A stretch of 29,214 nt of DNA, taken from assembly GCA_002150815.3 (NCBI GenBank), contig NDFF03000287.1, positions 1-29,214 on the forward strand, given 5' to 3'. Positions 1-8,235 of this stretch are shown piece by piece (positions within the stretch are counted from its first letter, which is position 1; each line of letters begins with the position of its first letter). The notes beneath the pieces are model-generated. The model was not told where the DNA came from and ran no database searches. It saw only the letters and a program-made list of their open reading frames with translations. This DNA comes from Grammothele lineata (Eukaryota; Basidiomycota; Agaricomycetes; Polyporales; Polyporaceae). The translations under genes were made by a program, and so were the position numbers.

Positions 1-560
1 CTCAGAAAGGCGCTGGTAAGCACAGCCACTGATCCCACTACAAAATTTAGTTACTGATTGGAGCGGAGATTGAAATTGCGCAGGATTAGGGTTGAGTGTT
101 AGCGCTCACATGTCAGCACGTGACTTCCTTAGCCTGCACAGAGCGCTTAAATGTGTCATCCAAAAGTTATTGAAGCCATCCATCATCAAGTTAACATCTG
201 ACAGAAGGGGAGCTTACCCCATCTATTTATAGCATTGAAATGATGACTGTATAGACCTTTAACTCATCTCTCAGTCCAATAGTAACTGAATTATAGTAGT
301 TGTGACATTGAAGGACGCTCTGCAGCGCATTGATATTAAGCACTGAATACACATTGCTATTCTAAAGCAGCAAGGGTGTGGCTACAACATTATATAGGGC
401 CTTCTATTAAGTGTTTCACTGACTCTATGCTCATCATTGTCTGTATAGCTGCATTAGCTAGCTGTTACACAAGCGTGTTACACTCACCAGCGCCTATGTG
501 CGTCATTCAAAACATCTTCCAGCCATCCATCATCAAGATGACATTACTGATGGAGGGAGT
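1..560 (+). repeat. Diverged copy of the 5.27-5.7 kb repeat family
   Basis: The first bases of the window (motif CAGAAAGGCGCTGGTAAGCA) recur at about 5273 on the plus strand and, inverted, at about 5070-5100. Downstream landmarks keep their order: GGAGCGGAGATTGAAA, TTAGGGTT and a TCATCCAAAAGT stretch. A CATCCATCATCAAG block occurs twice inside this copy, at about 178 and about 522. Identity to the 5.3-kb copy is clearly lower than between the two arms there. No coding potential is convincing. The copy begins before base 1. Confidence 0.7.
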
Positions 561-1068
561 GTATGTCATGTGAATATAGAGTTCAAATGATGACTGTATG
601 CACTTGAACCATGTTCGTAAGCAGGCTAGTTACCGAGCTATGGGAATCTTGACATATGGCAGCCTTGTAACAGCTATAAGTGCATGTATTGCCTTATAGC
701 GCACCAATGACTAATATGATCGGAATGCGAATGTTACAGATCAATAGCCCTATACAATGGCTTTATATTGAGTCCCCATTCATCCTATTCCGTGTAGAAT
801 TGGGTGAGCTAGGTGTATGTCAAGTTTTGTCACTGCAAGTCACTCTGAGTGATGGTAGTCACAGCAGAGTGACTGGAATGAAGGGGCTGTTGCGGCACAA
901 TGAGCTTACGTGTTGCTGGCGCCTAAGAGCAGATGAGATAGGGATGATCTCAGGCTATCAGGCGCTTCTGAGATCATGTGATTTGATGCACATTTGAGGG
1001 AGATACATAAATATCTTCATAAATGCGCATTTTAATTCAATTTTGACAGTAAAACAGCTCTCCTGGGC
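561..1068. other. Intergenic AT-rich stretch, nothing recognised
   Basis: I see no gene, RNA or clear repeat boundary here. A 105-codon frame at 680-997 has no family resemblance and no splice context, and I regard it as chance. Confidence 0.4.
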
Positions 1069-1246
1069 GCAATTTTGGGCCGATTTGGGCGCTATTTTGC
1101 TCCAAGGCGCCTGCTCACTCTGGCTGGGGGTGCTCCACGGCGCGTCATCGTACTGCGGAAAATGACGCGCAGAGACGTGCCGTGGAGCACTGCCTGCAAA
1201 AGTGAGCAGGTGCTTTGGCGCAAAAAAGCGCCCGTTTGGGGCTAAA
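1069..1246. repeat. Imperfect fold-back hairpin (about 175 bp)
   Basis: Left and right halves are imperfect reverse complements. The stem at 1090-1120 pairs with 1201-1231 with about five mismatches in 31, and the core GTGCTCCACGGC pairs with GCCGTGGAGCAC. The outer flanks also pair (GGGCCGATTTGGGCGCT against AGCGCCCGTTTGGGGCT). The loop lies around 1149-1160. The structure resembles a non-autonomous fold-back element. No target-site duplication was established. Confidence 0.75.
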
Positions 1247-1974
1247 TATATTAGAGAATCACGGGCGCTATTTTACAGTTCGATAGTCCTGTTTCTGACG
1301 CACCTGACGCAACTTGAATGATGTCATTTGAACCAAAACTGATAGAGTTATGGGGCAAACAAAATTGCAACTTTGTCTAGCAGCCTCCTTTTAATACGCT
1401 ACATCCAAACTCTCTCTGATCAATCCATCTCAAAGATGGACGTTAATATAGGCGCTTAGTCAGCCATCAAATGCGCGTAATTCTAGGCTCTTGAATGAGC
1501 CTTTAATGATGTCATTTGAAGCAGAACGGACAGAGTTATTCACACAACTCTGTTTTAACCCCCTTCATTCTGCACTAGTGACAGACAGTCACTAGTGATC
1601 AAGCAGTCACATTGTCGCACTTTGCCACTATTTGGGCGCTTATTTGATGCTTTCAGTGTGAACTTAACGCTTCAACTCTAATAGGGTTTCCCCTCCTAGT
1701 CAGGCATTTAAAGTTATACTTGATAGTTTGAATGGGAGATTAAGCTCAAGATGTGCCACATGGCTTTTGCATGGCATCTGCATGGCAAAACACATGTTGT
1801 GACACATGTTGTGACATATATTTTGGCATATGTTGTGTAAGCCATATCTTTATGATACTTAAGGCAAAGTAGGACATATTATATACCGTTAAAATGGTAA
1901 AATTGAGGGAAATGCAATGGTGCATGTTCTAAGATTTGATAGCAACATTTGATGGAGTAAAATTAGGAGTAGTA
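1247..1974. other. Repeat-rich non-coding stretch
   Basis: No gene is supported. A phrase of the type TTGAATGATGTCATTTGAA occurs around 1313-1333 and in altered form around 1491-1521, suggesting an old local duplication. The 1740-1840 part contains short degenerate repeats of CATGGC and CATGTTGTGACA. Confidence 0.45.
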
Positions 1975-2139
1975 AGCTGGGGTACGTAAAGTGAAGCACA
2001 CTCTACCTGCAGAATAAATTTGGGAAGAATTGGAGAATATTGTGAGGGTGAAAGCGAAGTAAGTTCTATCTTTTGGAAAGGAGAATAAACGTGAACTGGA
2101 ACTGAAAGAGCATGAATTCAACAATTTCAACACTCCCCC
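1975..2139 (+). repeat. SINE-like element, 5'-truncated copy
   Basis: This stretch matches the body of the SINE candidate at 2764-3004 in inverted orientation, at very roughly 85% identity. Shared landmarks are CTACCTGCAGAATAAAT, GAAAGCGAAGTAAGTTCTAT and TTTTGGAAAGGAGAATAAAC. Homology starts at GGGGTA, which is exactly where the tRNA-like head ends in the other copy, so this copy lacks the pol III promoter head. Short 5'-truncated copies are typical of LINE-mobilised SINEs. Confidence 0.6.
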
Positions 2140-2763
2140 CTGAATGCATGTCTCTCTAACTGCCCTCAAACACATAATGTGCCTGTTCCAAACCCATCAT
2201 TTAATGGAACAGCTCAACCTTTGCTCGAGGCAATAGGGACATTCAAAATTGACGTGGCGGCCACGACGGTCGCGGCGAACGTGTCTCTGGCGCCCATGCT
2301 CGCTGATGTAATGTCACCATTACGATAAACGTAAGTAACGTCCGCGGGTGCTGTATGTCCGCCGGACCACGCCTACCAGACAAGGACGAGGACATTGGGG
2401 AAGACGAGGCAATGGTGAGGTCCTGCAAGAATGGGAAATAGAATAGGAATTCGGTATTGTTAGTAATAGAACAATAATAAACGGCAGTAAGTCAGGATCT
2501 CACCCCAGTCTCGTACAAGATGACTGAGGTACTCGCAACATGAAGCAGGGGCTGTATCCCAGTACGAGAAATACAAAGGGAGGCGGGGCAATGACGATCG
2601 CCCCGTGCAGATGTGAAGCAGCAAACTATGGTACAGGCTATTGAAGGCTGTGGTAATAACATACAAGGAGGCAATCAAAAGGAATATACCCAGTGGTCAT
2701 GCGCGCACCTCAGCCTTGCAACCCCGGTCGCACGCACACGGTGCACACCTCGCACGCGGTGCT
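2140..2763. other. Spacer between two SINE-like copies
   Basis: Nothing is recognised as a gene. A locally CpG-rich patch lies at about 2250-2420, unlike the AT-rich flanks. Small frames on both strands here have no family resemblance. Confidence 0.35.
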
Positions 2764-3004
2764 GCATGTTGAAGTTGGTGAATTCACGCTCTTTCAGTTT
2801 CAGTTCACGTTTATTCTCCTTTCCAAAAGATAGAACTTACTTCGCTTTCGCCCTTAGAATTTTCTCCGATTTTTCCCAGATTTATTCTGCAGGTAGGGCG
2901 CGCTTCACTTTACTTACCCCGTGGGATTTAAACCCACAGCGCGTCACCTTGCGCTTCTACACGCTTAGATAGCCGGTGCAGTTAACCACTGCACCACACT
3001 CCTT
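2764..3004 (-). repeat. Candidate tRNA-derived SINE with pol III A and B boxes
   Basis: Read on the minus strand, the element starts with a tRNA-like head. The A-box-like TGGTGCAGTGG is at 2986-2996 and the B-box-like GGTTTAAATCC is at 2924-2934. The B box sits in a perfect T-arm (GTGGG, 7-nt loop, CCCAC), and a D-arm-like TGCAG...CTGCA surrounds the A box. The seven bases before the A box do not pair with the bases after the T-arm, so there is no acceptor stem and this is not a functional tRNA gene. The roughly 155-bp body is shared with the copy at 1975-2139. The 3' end of the element is uncertain. Confidence 0.6.
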
Positions 3005-3052
3005 TATCTTCGCTTACTATACTCTATGCTTTTCTCAGCTTTCCTTTACTTC

Positions 3053-3099
3053 ACTTGGTGGGAGAGGGCCATGGCTGGCAAGCACGATTTATGAGGAAC
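3053..3099 (+). repeat. 47-bp flanking direct repeat, left copy
   Basis: CACTTGGTGGGAGAGGGCCA followed by CTGGCAAGCACGATTTATGA resembles 6429-6476 in the same orientation at about 80% identity. The two copies flank the large inverted repeat. The 3' half (ACGATTTATGAGGAAC) is also found in both orientations at the palindrome axis around 5165-5200. Confidence 0.55.
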
Positions 3100-3569
3100 A
3101 GAAGTTATTTAGCTGATATTTACTTTACTGTATACAGCTCATGCAAAGTTATATAGAATGAGTCAACTATGGTGGTTCCTATAACACGCTCACTTACACC
3201 CCTAGAACCGAACATATAAAAGCCACCCCATGTAGTGTTAGTATACATGCTATCAATGCTTATGATGTATAGCATGTTGTATTAACTTTTATTATTACTT
3301 ACCTAGAACCACTAAGAAACCTCATCAAGCAGTGCTTTACTCTATATTATGTATTTGGCCGCTTATGAGCTTATTTAAGTGCTCTTGCCCTACATGATTG
3401 CTTACTACACTAGCCTGCCCCTTCACTGTTGTCTCTTGTACACAGATCCAGCCTATTGCATTCACTTTATGTACAGTTTGCTGCTAACAAATGTCAAACA
3501 CATAGCACACCATTGCATAGTGCATATTGGATGGCAGCTACTTTGTAGAGTACATAGCATACCTACCCC
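3100..3569. other. Non-coding stretch left of the large inverted repeat
   Basis: AT-rich sequence without a supportable gene. It has no counterpart on the right side of the inverted repeat, so it lies outside the symmetric part although inside the flanking direct repeats. Confidence 0.4.
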
Positions 3570-4066
3570 TGCATGAAGCAGTGGATTACTCATATACTAA
3601 CCTCTCAATTGGTTGCATAGTGCCTTAGCTTCTATACAACATCAACTGCTTCACTAACAGATGTGTTCAACTTGTTGCCTTCATTGCGTACTATATAGAC
3701 CTAAGAAAGCATTGCAATGTGCACCATTGCATTCTCCTCATCTGTAGCTTTCTGGTGATATATAATATGTCCCACTTTGCTTGAATTGTTGGAGAGATAC
3801 AGCCTGATTGATTTGGGCATCTGAGTCTAGCTGAGTTTGAAAAAAAGCGCCCTAAAAGCGCAAAAAGGCCCATCCTGAGAGCCCGGATGTTGATATCTCA
3901 GCCAAATCTTAATCAAATCACATGATTCAAGTTGTGCTAGTAAGCTAGAGGCTGTGCGATCCCACGCCCATTTTAAGCGCCCAATTAGCATCAAAATTGC
4001 GCTATTTATGGGCTGGATGGCTCTAGATGAACTTGGATATACTTGCTTAGCGCTTGAAGCACCGCA

Positions 4067-4171
4067 TTTTGGGCGCTTTTTGGGACCCCAAATCGGGTAA
4101 GTGATCTCCCCGCTTAAGCCTTACGCGGGGAGATCACTTACCCGATTTGGGGTCCCAAAAAGCGCCCAAAA
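4067..4171. repeat. Perfect hairpin: 47-bp arms, 11-nt loop
   Basis: Positions 4067-4113 and 4125-4171 are exact reverse complements, with loop TTAAGCCTTAC. Arms contain GGGCGCTTTTTGGGACCCC then AAATCGGGTAAGTGATC. The absence of any arm mismatch implies either recent insertion or continuing arm-to-arm correction. It lies in the part of the left arm that the right arm lacks. Confidence 0.95.
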
Positions 4172-5143
4172 AAGCGCACAGTTCCTTTAGTATTAGTGGT
4201 CTGCTTCAATAGCATTAAAATCAATCTTTTGGCTGTATCTCCCTCAGTTTTGAAGATAGTGACATGATTCAAGTGGTGTTATAGAGCTATAGATAGCCTA
4301 TTTCAATCTGACATATTCGCTTGATGATCACTTACCATATTTGGCTTGCATTGATACACCAGCAACTAAATCACGCACTTGACTAATATTTAGAGTGTGT
4401 AGCAAACTTGTATTGCTCATATCTCCCTCAATACTTGCTTGATTGACATGATTCAAAATGTGACGGGTCACATTCAGCTATGCCTATATGCTAGTAAAGC
4501 ACTACAGTAGCCCCATTTACAGTACCAAGCATAGAGCATGGAATATATACATGCATGCAGTTTGGCAGGGCGCTACTAGGTCAAATGCTGTAACACTATA
4601 ACAAGTGCAGTTATTGACCTGGTGTTGATGCATATAGAGGTCATTTGGGGTGCATATTAGAGGTCAGCTTAGTCCCCCATGCTATGACAATGTCTTAGGG
4701 GTGGATGGCACCAAGTACTTTTGGATGACGCAGATAGGCGCTGGTATCGCGGTTATTAGTGCACTGCTGTAAGGGCGCCTGCAGGGTGAAGTGCTATGCA
4801 GCCATTACCAGTGCAGTTATTGACATGGTGTTGATGCATATAGGGGTCATTTAAAGCATATAACAAGTTGTGGTCAAGTCCCCCTAAGTGTGATAGTGTA
4901 TAAGGGGTGGATGGCAGCAAGTGCACTTGGATGACGCAGAATAAGCGCTGAATCCGAGTGAGAAAGTCATGTGACTTTGCATGCGCGCCAAAATGTTGAG
5001 AAACCCTAACCCCATGGATTTTCAATCTCCGCTCCAAATAGTAAGTAACTTTTGTATTGCCATCAGTGGCTGTGCTTACCAGCGCCTTTCTGAGATTCAA
5101 GCTGAGTCGCGTTTTGCGTTACACAAATGGCAGGGATGGCTCG

Positions 5144-5221
5144 CCCATAAAAAACGATTATTCGTTCCTCATAAATCGTAATATTACGATTTATGAGGAA
5201 CGAATAATCGTTTTTTATGGG
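5144..5221. repeat. Spacer-free perfect 78-bp palindrome at the inverted-repeat axis
   Basis: Arms 5144-5182 and 5183-5221 are exact reverse complements with no loop; the centre reads CGTAATATTACG. Pairing continues outward with scattered mismatches into the 1.2-1.6 kb arms. Spacer-less palindromes extrude as cruciforms and are usually unstable, so its retention is notable. Confidence 0.95.
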
Positions 5222-5825
5222 TGAGCCATCCTTGCCATCTGCGTTACCCTTAGTGTGAAACTGCTTCAGACTCAGAAAGGCGCCAGTAAGCACAGCCACT
5301 GATGGCAATACAAAAGTTACTTACTATTTGGAGCGGAGATTGAAAATCCATGGGGTTAGGGTTTCTCAACATTTTGGCGCGCATGCAAAGTCACATGACT
5401 TTCTCACTCGGATTCAGCGCTTATTCTGCGTCATCCAAGTGCACTTGCTGCCATCCACCCCTTATACACTATCACACTTAGGGGGACTTGACCACAACTT
5501 GTTATATGCTTTAAATGACCCCTATATGCATCAACACCATGTCAATAATTGCACTGGTAATGGCTGTATAGCACTTCACCCTGTAAGCGCCCTTGCTGTA
5601 GTGCACCAATGGGCGTCATACCAGCGCCTATCTGCGTCATCCAAAAGTTCTGTGTGCCATCCACCCCTAAGGCATTGTCATAGTATGGGGCACTATGTTG
5701 GCCTCTAATAAGCCTTTCAAATGACCTCTATATGCATCAACACCAGGTGAATAACTTCACTTGTTATAGTGCTACAGCATTTAGCTTAGTAGCACCCTAC
5801 CAAACTGCATGCTAGTGAGCGCTTT

Positions 5826-5934
5826 GAGGCCATGTGCTAAGTTGGTGCTAGTGATTACCATATTGGGAAAACCTCCGGGACCCGGAGATTCGCTCAATAT
5901 AGCAATTATAAACACCAACTTATCACATGGCCTC
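5826..5934. repeat. Imperfect hairpin in the right arm
   Basis: GAGGCCATGTGCTAAGTTGG near 5826 pairs with CCAACTTATCACATGGCCTC ending at 5934. An inner CTCCGGGACCCGGAG palindrome lies at the tip (about 5872-5886). It occupies the position in the right arm that corresponds to the left-arm segment carrying the 47-bp hairpin, but its sequence is unrelated. Confidence 0.8.
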
Positions 5935-6428
5935 TGTAGTGGTGCAAGCGCTCAAAGGTCATCCAAGTGCATCTGGAGCCATCCAGCCCATAAATGGCGC
6001 ATTTCTCATGCAAATTGAGCGCTTAAAATGGGCGTGGGATTGTACAGCCTCTAGCTTACTAACACAACTTGAATCATGTAATTTGGTCAAGATTTGGCTG
6101 AGATATCAACATCTGAGCTCTGAGGATGGGCCTTTTTGCGCTTTTTGGGCGCTTTTTTTTCAAACTCAGCTAGACTCAGATGCCCAAATCAATCAGGCTG
6201 TATCTCTCTAATAACTCAAGCAAAGTGGGACATATTATATATCACCAAAAAGCTACAGATGAGGAGAATGCAATGGTATATATTGCAGTGCCTTATAGGG
6301 TCTATATCATACTGAATGAAGGCAACAAGTTGAACACATATGTTAATGAAGCAGTTGATATTGTATAGAAGCTAAGGCACTATGCAATCAACTGAGAGGT
6401 TAGAATATGAGTAATTCACTGCTCTATG

Positions 6429-6476
6429 CACTTGGGGGGAGTGGGCCATTACTGGCAGGTACGATTAATGAGGAAC
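6429..6476 (+). repeat. 47-bp flanking direct repeat, right copy
   Basis: CACTTGGGGGGAGTGGGCCA followed by CTGGCAGGTACGATTAATGA matches the left copy at 3053-3099 in direct orientation. It lies only about 70 bp beyond the Helitron stop codon, so the Helitron 3' end must abut or lie within this repeat. Confidence 0.55.
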
Positions 6477-6542
6477 TAGTAATGATTACATGATTATTAG
6501 TTTACACAATTGCTATCACTTCACTGGTACTACAAATACATT

Positions 6543-8222
6543 TTAATATAATCTAGTAAATACATAAGCTGTTACATGAAAGCTTTTAACTTTCTGCCAC
6601 CCTTGATTGCTAATAGTCAGCGCATTTTTCTCATATTTTACATTCTCCCCAGTTGAGGCTCCATCATGGTACCAAATATCCCCTGATTTGTCTACAATCC
6701 TTGATACAAAGTGCCCATTACCAAAGTATATAACTCCACACAGCCTATATTTATCACCATCATTAGACAGCTTAATTTCTGTCTCAACTTGCAGGTTAAT
6801 ACCACTAGCAATCAAGTACAGAAAATCAGGGCACATATTGCCATAACTCAAGTTTTTCACTTGTGCACCATTGCATGAGGGACATTTGCTGCCTGTGTCC
6901 TTCTCCATAGTAATGTCCAGCCATTCACTTATTGTCAGCTTTCTATGCAAGCCTTTCCCCTTAGGATGGTCTTTGCGGTGTTCAAGTCTAAAAGCCCACA
7001 TAGCTTCATGGCCTACTTCATTTGGTTGCCTTGCTTCACTTTTTATCCATGGAGATACATGCTGGCATTGCTTGCAGACATATTGTTTATGCAGTCTTTT
7101 AATATTTGACCTCAAAAGATGTCTTACAACACTGTACCCATCAGTAAATTGAGTACCATGACATCCCAGTTCAGGATCAATATTGCCTAACATATCTCTG
7201 ATTTTATCTCTAGCAGTTCTATAGAGTATAACCTTAGCATCAGCTTGGTCAAATATCTCACCAGCAGCCTTTAATAGGGCATTAGTAGGTGCCACTCTTT
7301 CAATCCATCCATCTCTACATTCTTTATGCACTGCCATTAATACAGTTAATATGCAGTCATAAGCACAGCTATAGTTGACTGAATCCCATGGCATCCCCTT
7401 GAATGGGCAGGCAAGTGGTCTATTATTAGTCCTCTGCCTTTTAGGCTCTTGAGTTTTCTCATCTTGATCATCTGCTTTGCGCTTTACTACAGGCTTAGGG
7501 GTATAAGTGCCTAGAGACTTGAGAGTTTGAGTGCCTTGGGCTACTACATATCCTGTACTCAAGCCATTATTATTTTTATTAGGAAACTCATCAGGAGGTG
7601 GATTTTTCATGGGCTTCATTCCATCCTTAGCAGAGGCAAGAAGCTCCCATCCAGCATCTTCTTGGGGGTTCTCAATAGGAAAGGGATCAAATTCACCCCA
7701 GCTAAGTGCAGAATGAATATTTGGAGGCACAAAGGACTCTCCCTTCCACTGTCTAAATGCGTGTATTAACTCATTTCTAGTAATCCCAGTTACTTTAGAA
7801 GAAATGGTCTCATTCCACCGCATTTTTGTGATTTGGTTTAATAATTCTAACTCTCTGAATTCCTGTCTCAAACTACCTGATATCCCACCTACAACCTTAG
7901 AAGGATCAAAGGGTTGGGCAATAACAGTGCCTTCAACAGTAGAACCACGGGAAAGGCAAGTGTATATGGACTGGTGAGACTTGGAGTTTTGAATATCACA
8001 CACATTGAATGGCCTTGTGCGCCCCTGTGATGCAAAGTCTGTCATGGCAAAGTTAGGAAGAACAGCCACCTGAGTGCGGGTAATAGTCAGTAATTTCTTA
8101 TCTGGAAGCCTGCACTTGATGACTTGTTCTCTGCAGGGGAGGGGAACAACATTTTCTGGCAGTCCTGGAAGCTTTATAGGTCTTGGTGCAGAGGTCAGCT
8201 TAACAAATAATGTGTCTAGCAT
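6543..8222 (-). CDS. Helitron RepHel, block 3: helicase C-terminus fused to USP-like cysteine peptidase
   Basis: The frame is open upstream of the ATG at 8222 and joins block 2 if one base in the AAA run near 8254 is ignored, so the ATG is probably internal. Residues 1-110 are the helicase C-terminus with TDFASQGRT (61-69) and YTCLSRGS (87-94), motifs V/VI. A bipartite NLS-like stretch spans 247-264 (VKRKADD...PKRQR). Residues about 270-559 resemble a ubiquitin-specific protease (peptidase C19): Cys box with N283 and C286 (VNYSCAYDCILTVL), zinc-ribbon pairs C383/C386 and C447/C450, and His box GNGHFVSRIV with H504 and D520 (WYHDG). Triad and zinc ligands all look intact. Predicted role: removal of ubiquitin or a similar modifier. 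An alternative is a papain-fold domain without deubiquitinase activity. Fusion to the helicase is direct, with no stop between. Confidence 0.85.
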   Translation of the reverse strand: MLDTLFVKLTSAPRPIKLPGLPENVVPLPCREQVIKCRLPDKKLLTITRTQVAVLPNFAMTDFASQGRTRPFNVCDIQNSKSHQSIYTCLSRGSTVEGTVIAQPFDPSKVVGGISGSLRQEFRELELLNQITKMRWNETISSKVTGITRNELIHAFRQWKGESFVPPNIHSALSWGEFDPFPIENPQEDAGWELLASAKDGMKPMKNPPPDEFPNKNNNGLSTGYVVAQGTQTLKSLGTYTPKPVVKRKADDQDEKTQEPKRQRTNNRPLACPFKGMPWDSVNYSCAYDCILTVLMAVHKECRDGWIERVAPTNALLKAAGEIFDQADAKVILYRTARDKIRDMLGNIDPELGCHGTQFTDGYSVVRHLLRSNIKRLHKQYVCKQCQHVSPWIKSEARQPNEVGHEAMWAFRLEHRKDHPKGKGLHRKLTISEWLDITMEKDTGSKCPSCNGAQVKNLSYGNMCPDFLYLIASGINLQVETEIKLSNDGDKYRLCGVIYFGNGHFVSRIVDKSGDIWYHDGASTGENVKYEKNALTISNQGWQKVKSFHVTAYVFTRLY

Positions 8223-8235
8223 GTTTTTCTCTTCA

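Larger units (their letters stand above)
3570..6430. repeat. Large imperfect inverted repeat, axis at 5182/5183
   Basis: The left arm (about 3570-5182) and right arm (5183 to about 6430) are reverse complements over most of their length. The left-arm minus strand and right-arm plus strand share more than 90 consecutive near-identical codons around 4760-5070 and 5330-5610, which shows homology and not coding. The outer end TGCATGAAGCAGTGGATTAC pairs with GTAATTCACTGCTCTATGCA. Arms differ by a middle segment: 4052-4560 on the left against about 5815-5945 on the right. Each arm holds a tandem duplication of about 210 bp (around 4596 and 4808 on the left). No transposase or gene is visible. Possible origins are a fold-back element or an inverted duplication formed at a broken end. 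Confidence 0.85.

Noticed and set aside
376..997. Small frames at 376-573 and 680-997
   Set aside because: No family resemblance, no splice context, and located inside or next to diverged repeats.
2915..3004. Functional tRNA gene on the minus strand
   Set aside because: A and B boxes and T-arm are present, but the acceptor stem does not pair and the element continues into a repeated body, so a SINE head fits better.
80..5365. Telomere-like TTAGGG/CCCTAA traces near 86, 5003 and 5355
   Set aside because: Single units inside copies of one interspersed repeat, not tandem arrays.
4756..5708. Two similar frames (114 and 126 codons) in opposite directions that look like a conserved protein
   Set aside because: They are the same sequence in the two arms of the inverted repeat. 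Nucleotide identity explains the match; there is no evidence of coding constraint.
6430..6542. Exact Helitron 3' terminus (CTRR followed by T)
   Set aside because: CTAG-T near 6475 and CTAA-T near 6518 on the minus strand both qualify, and neither has a convincing GC-rich hairpin just upstream.
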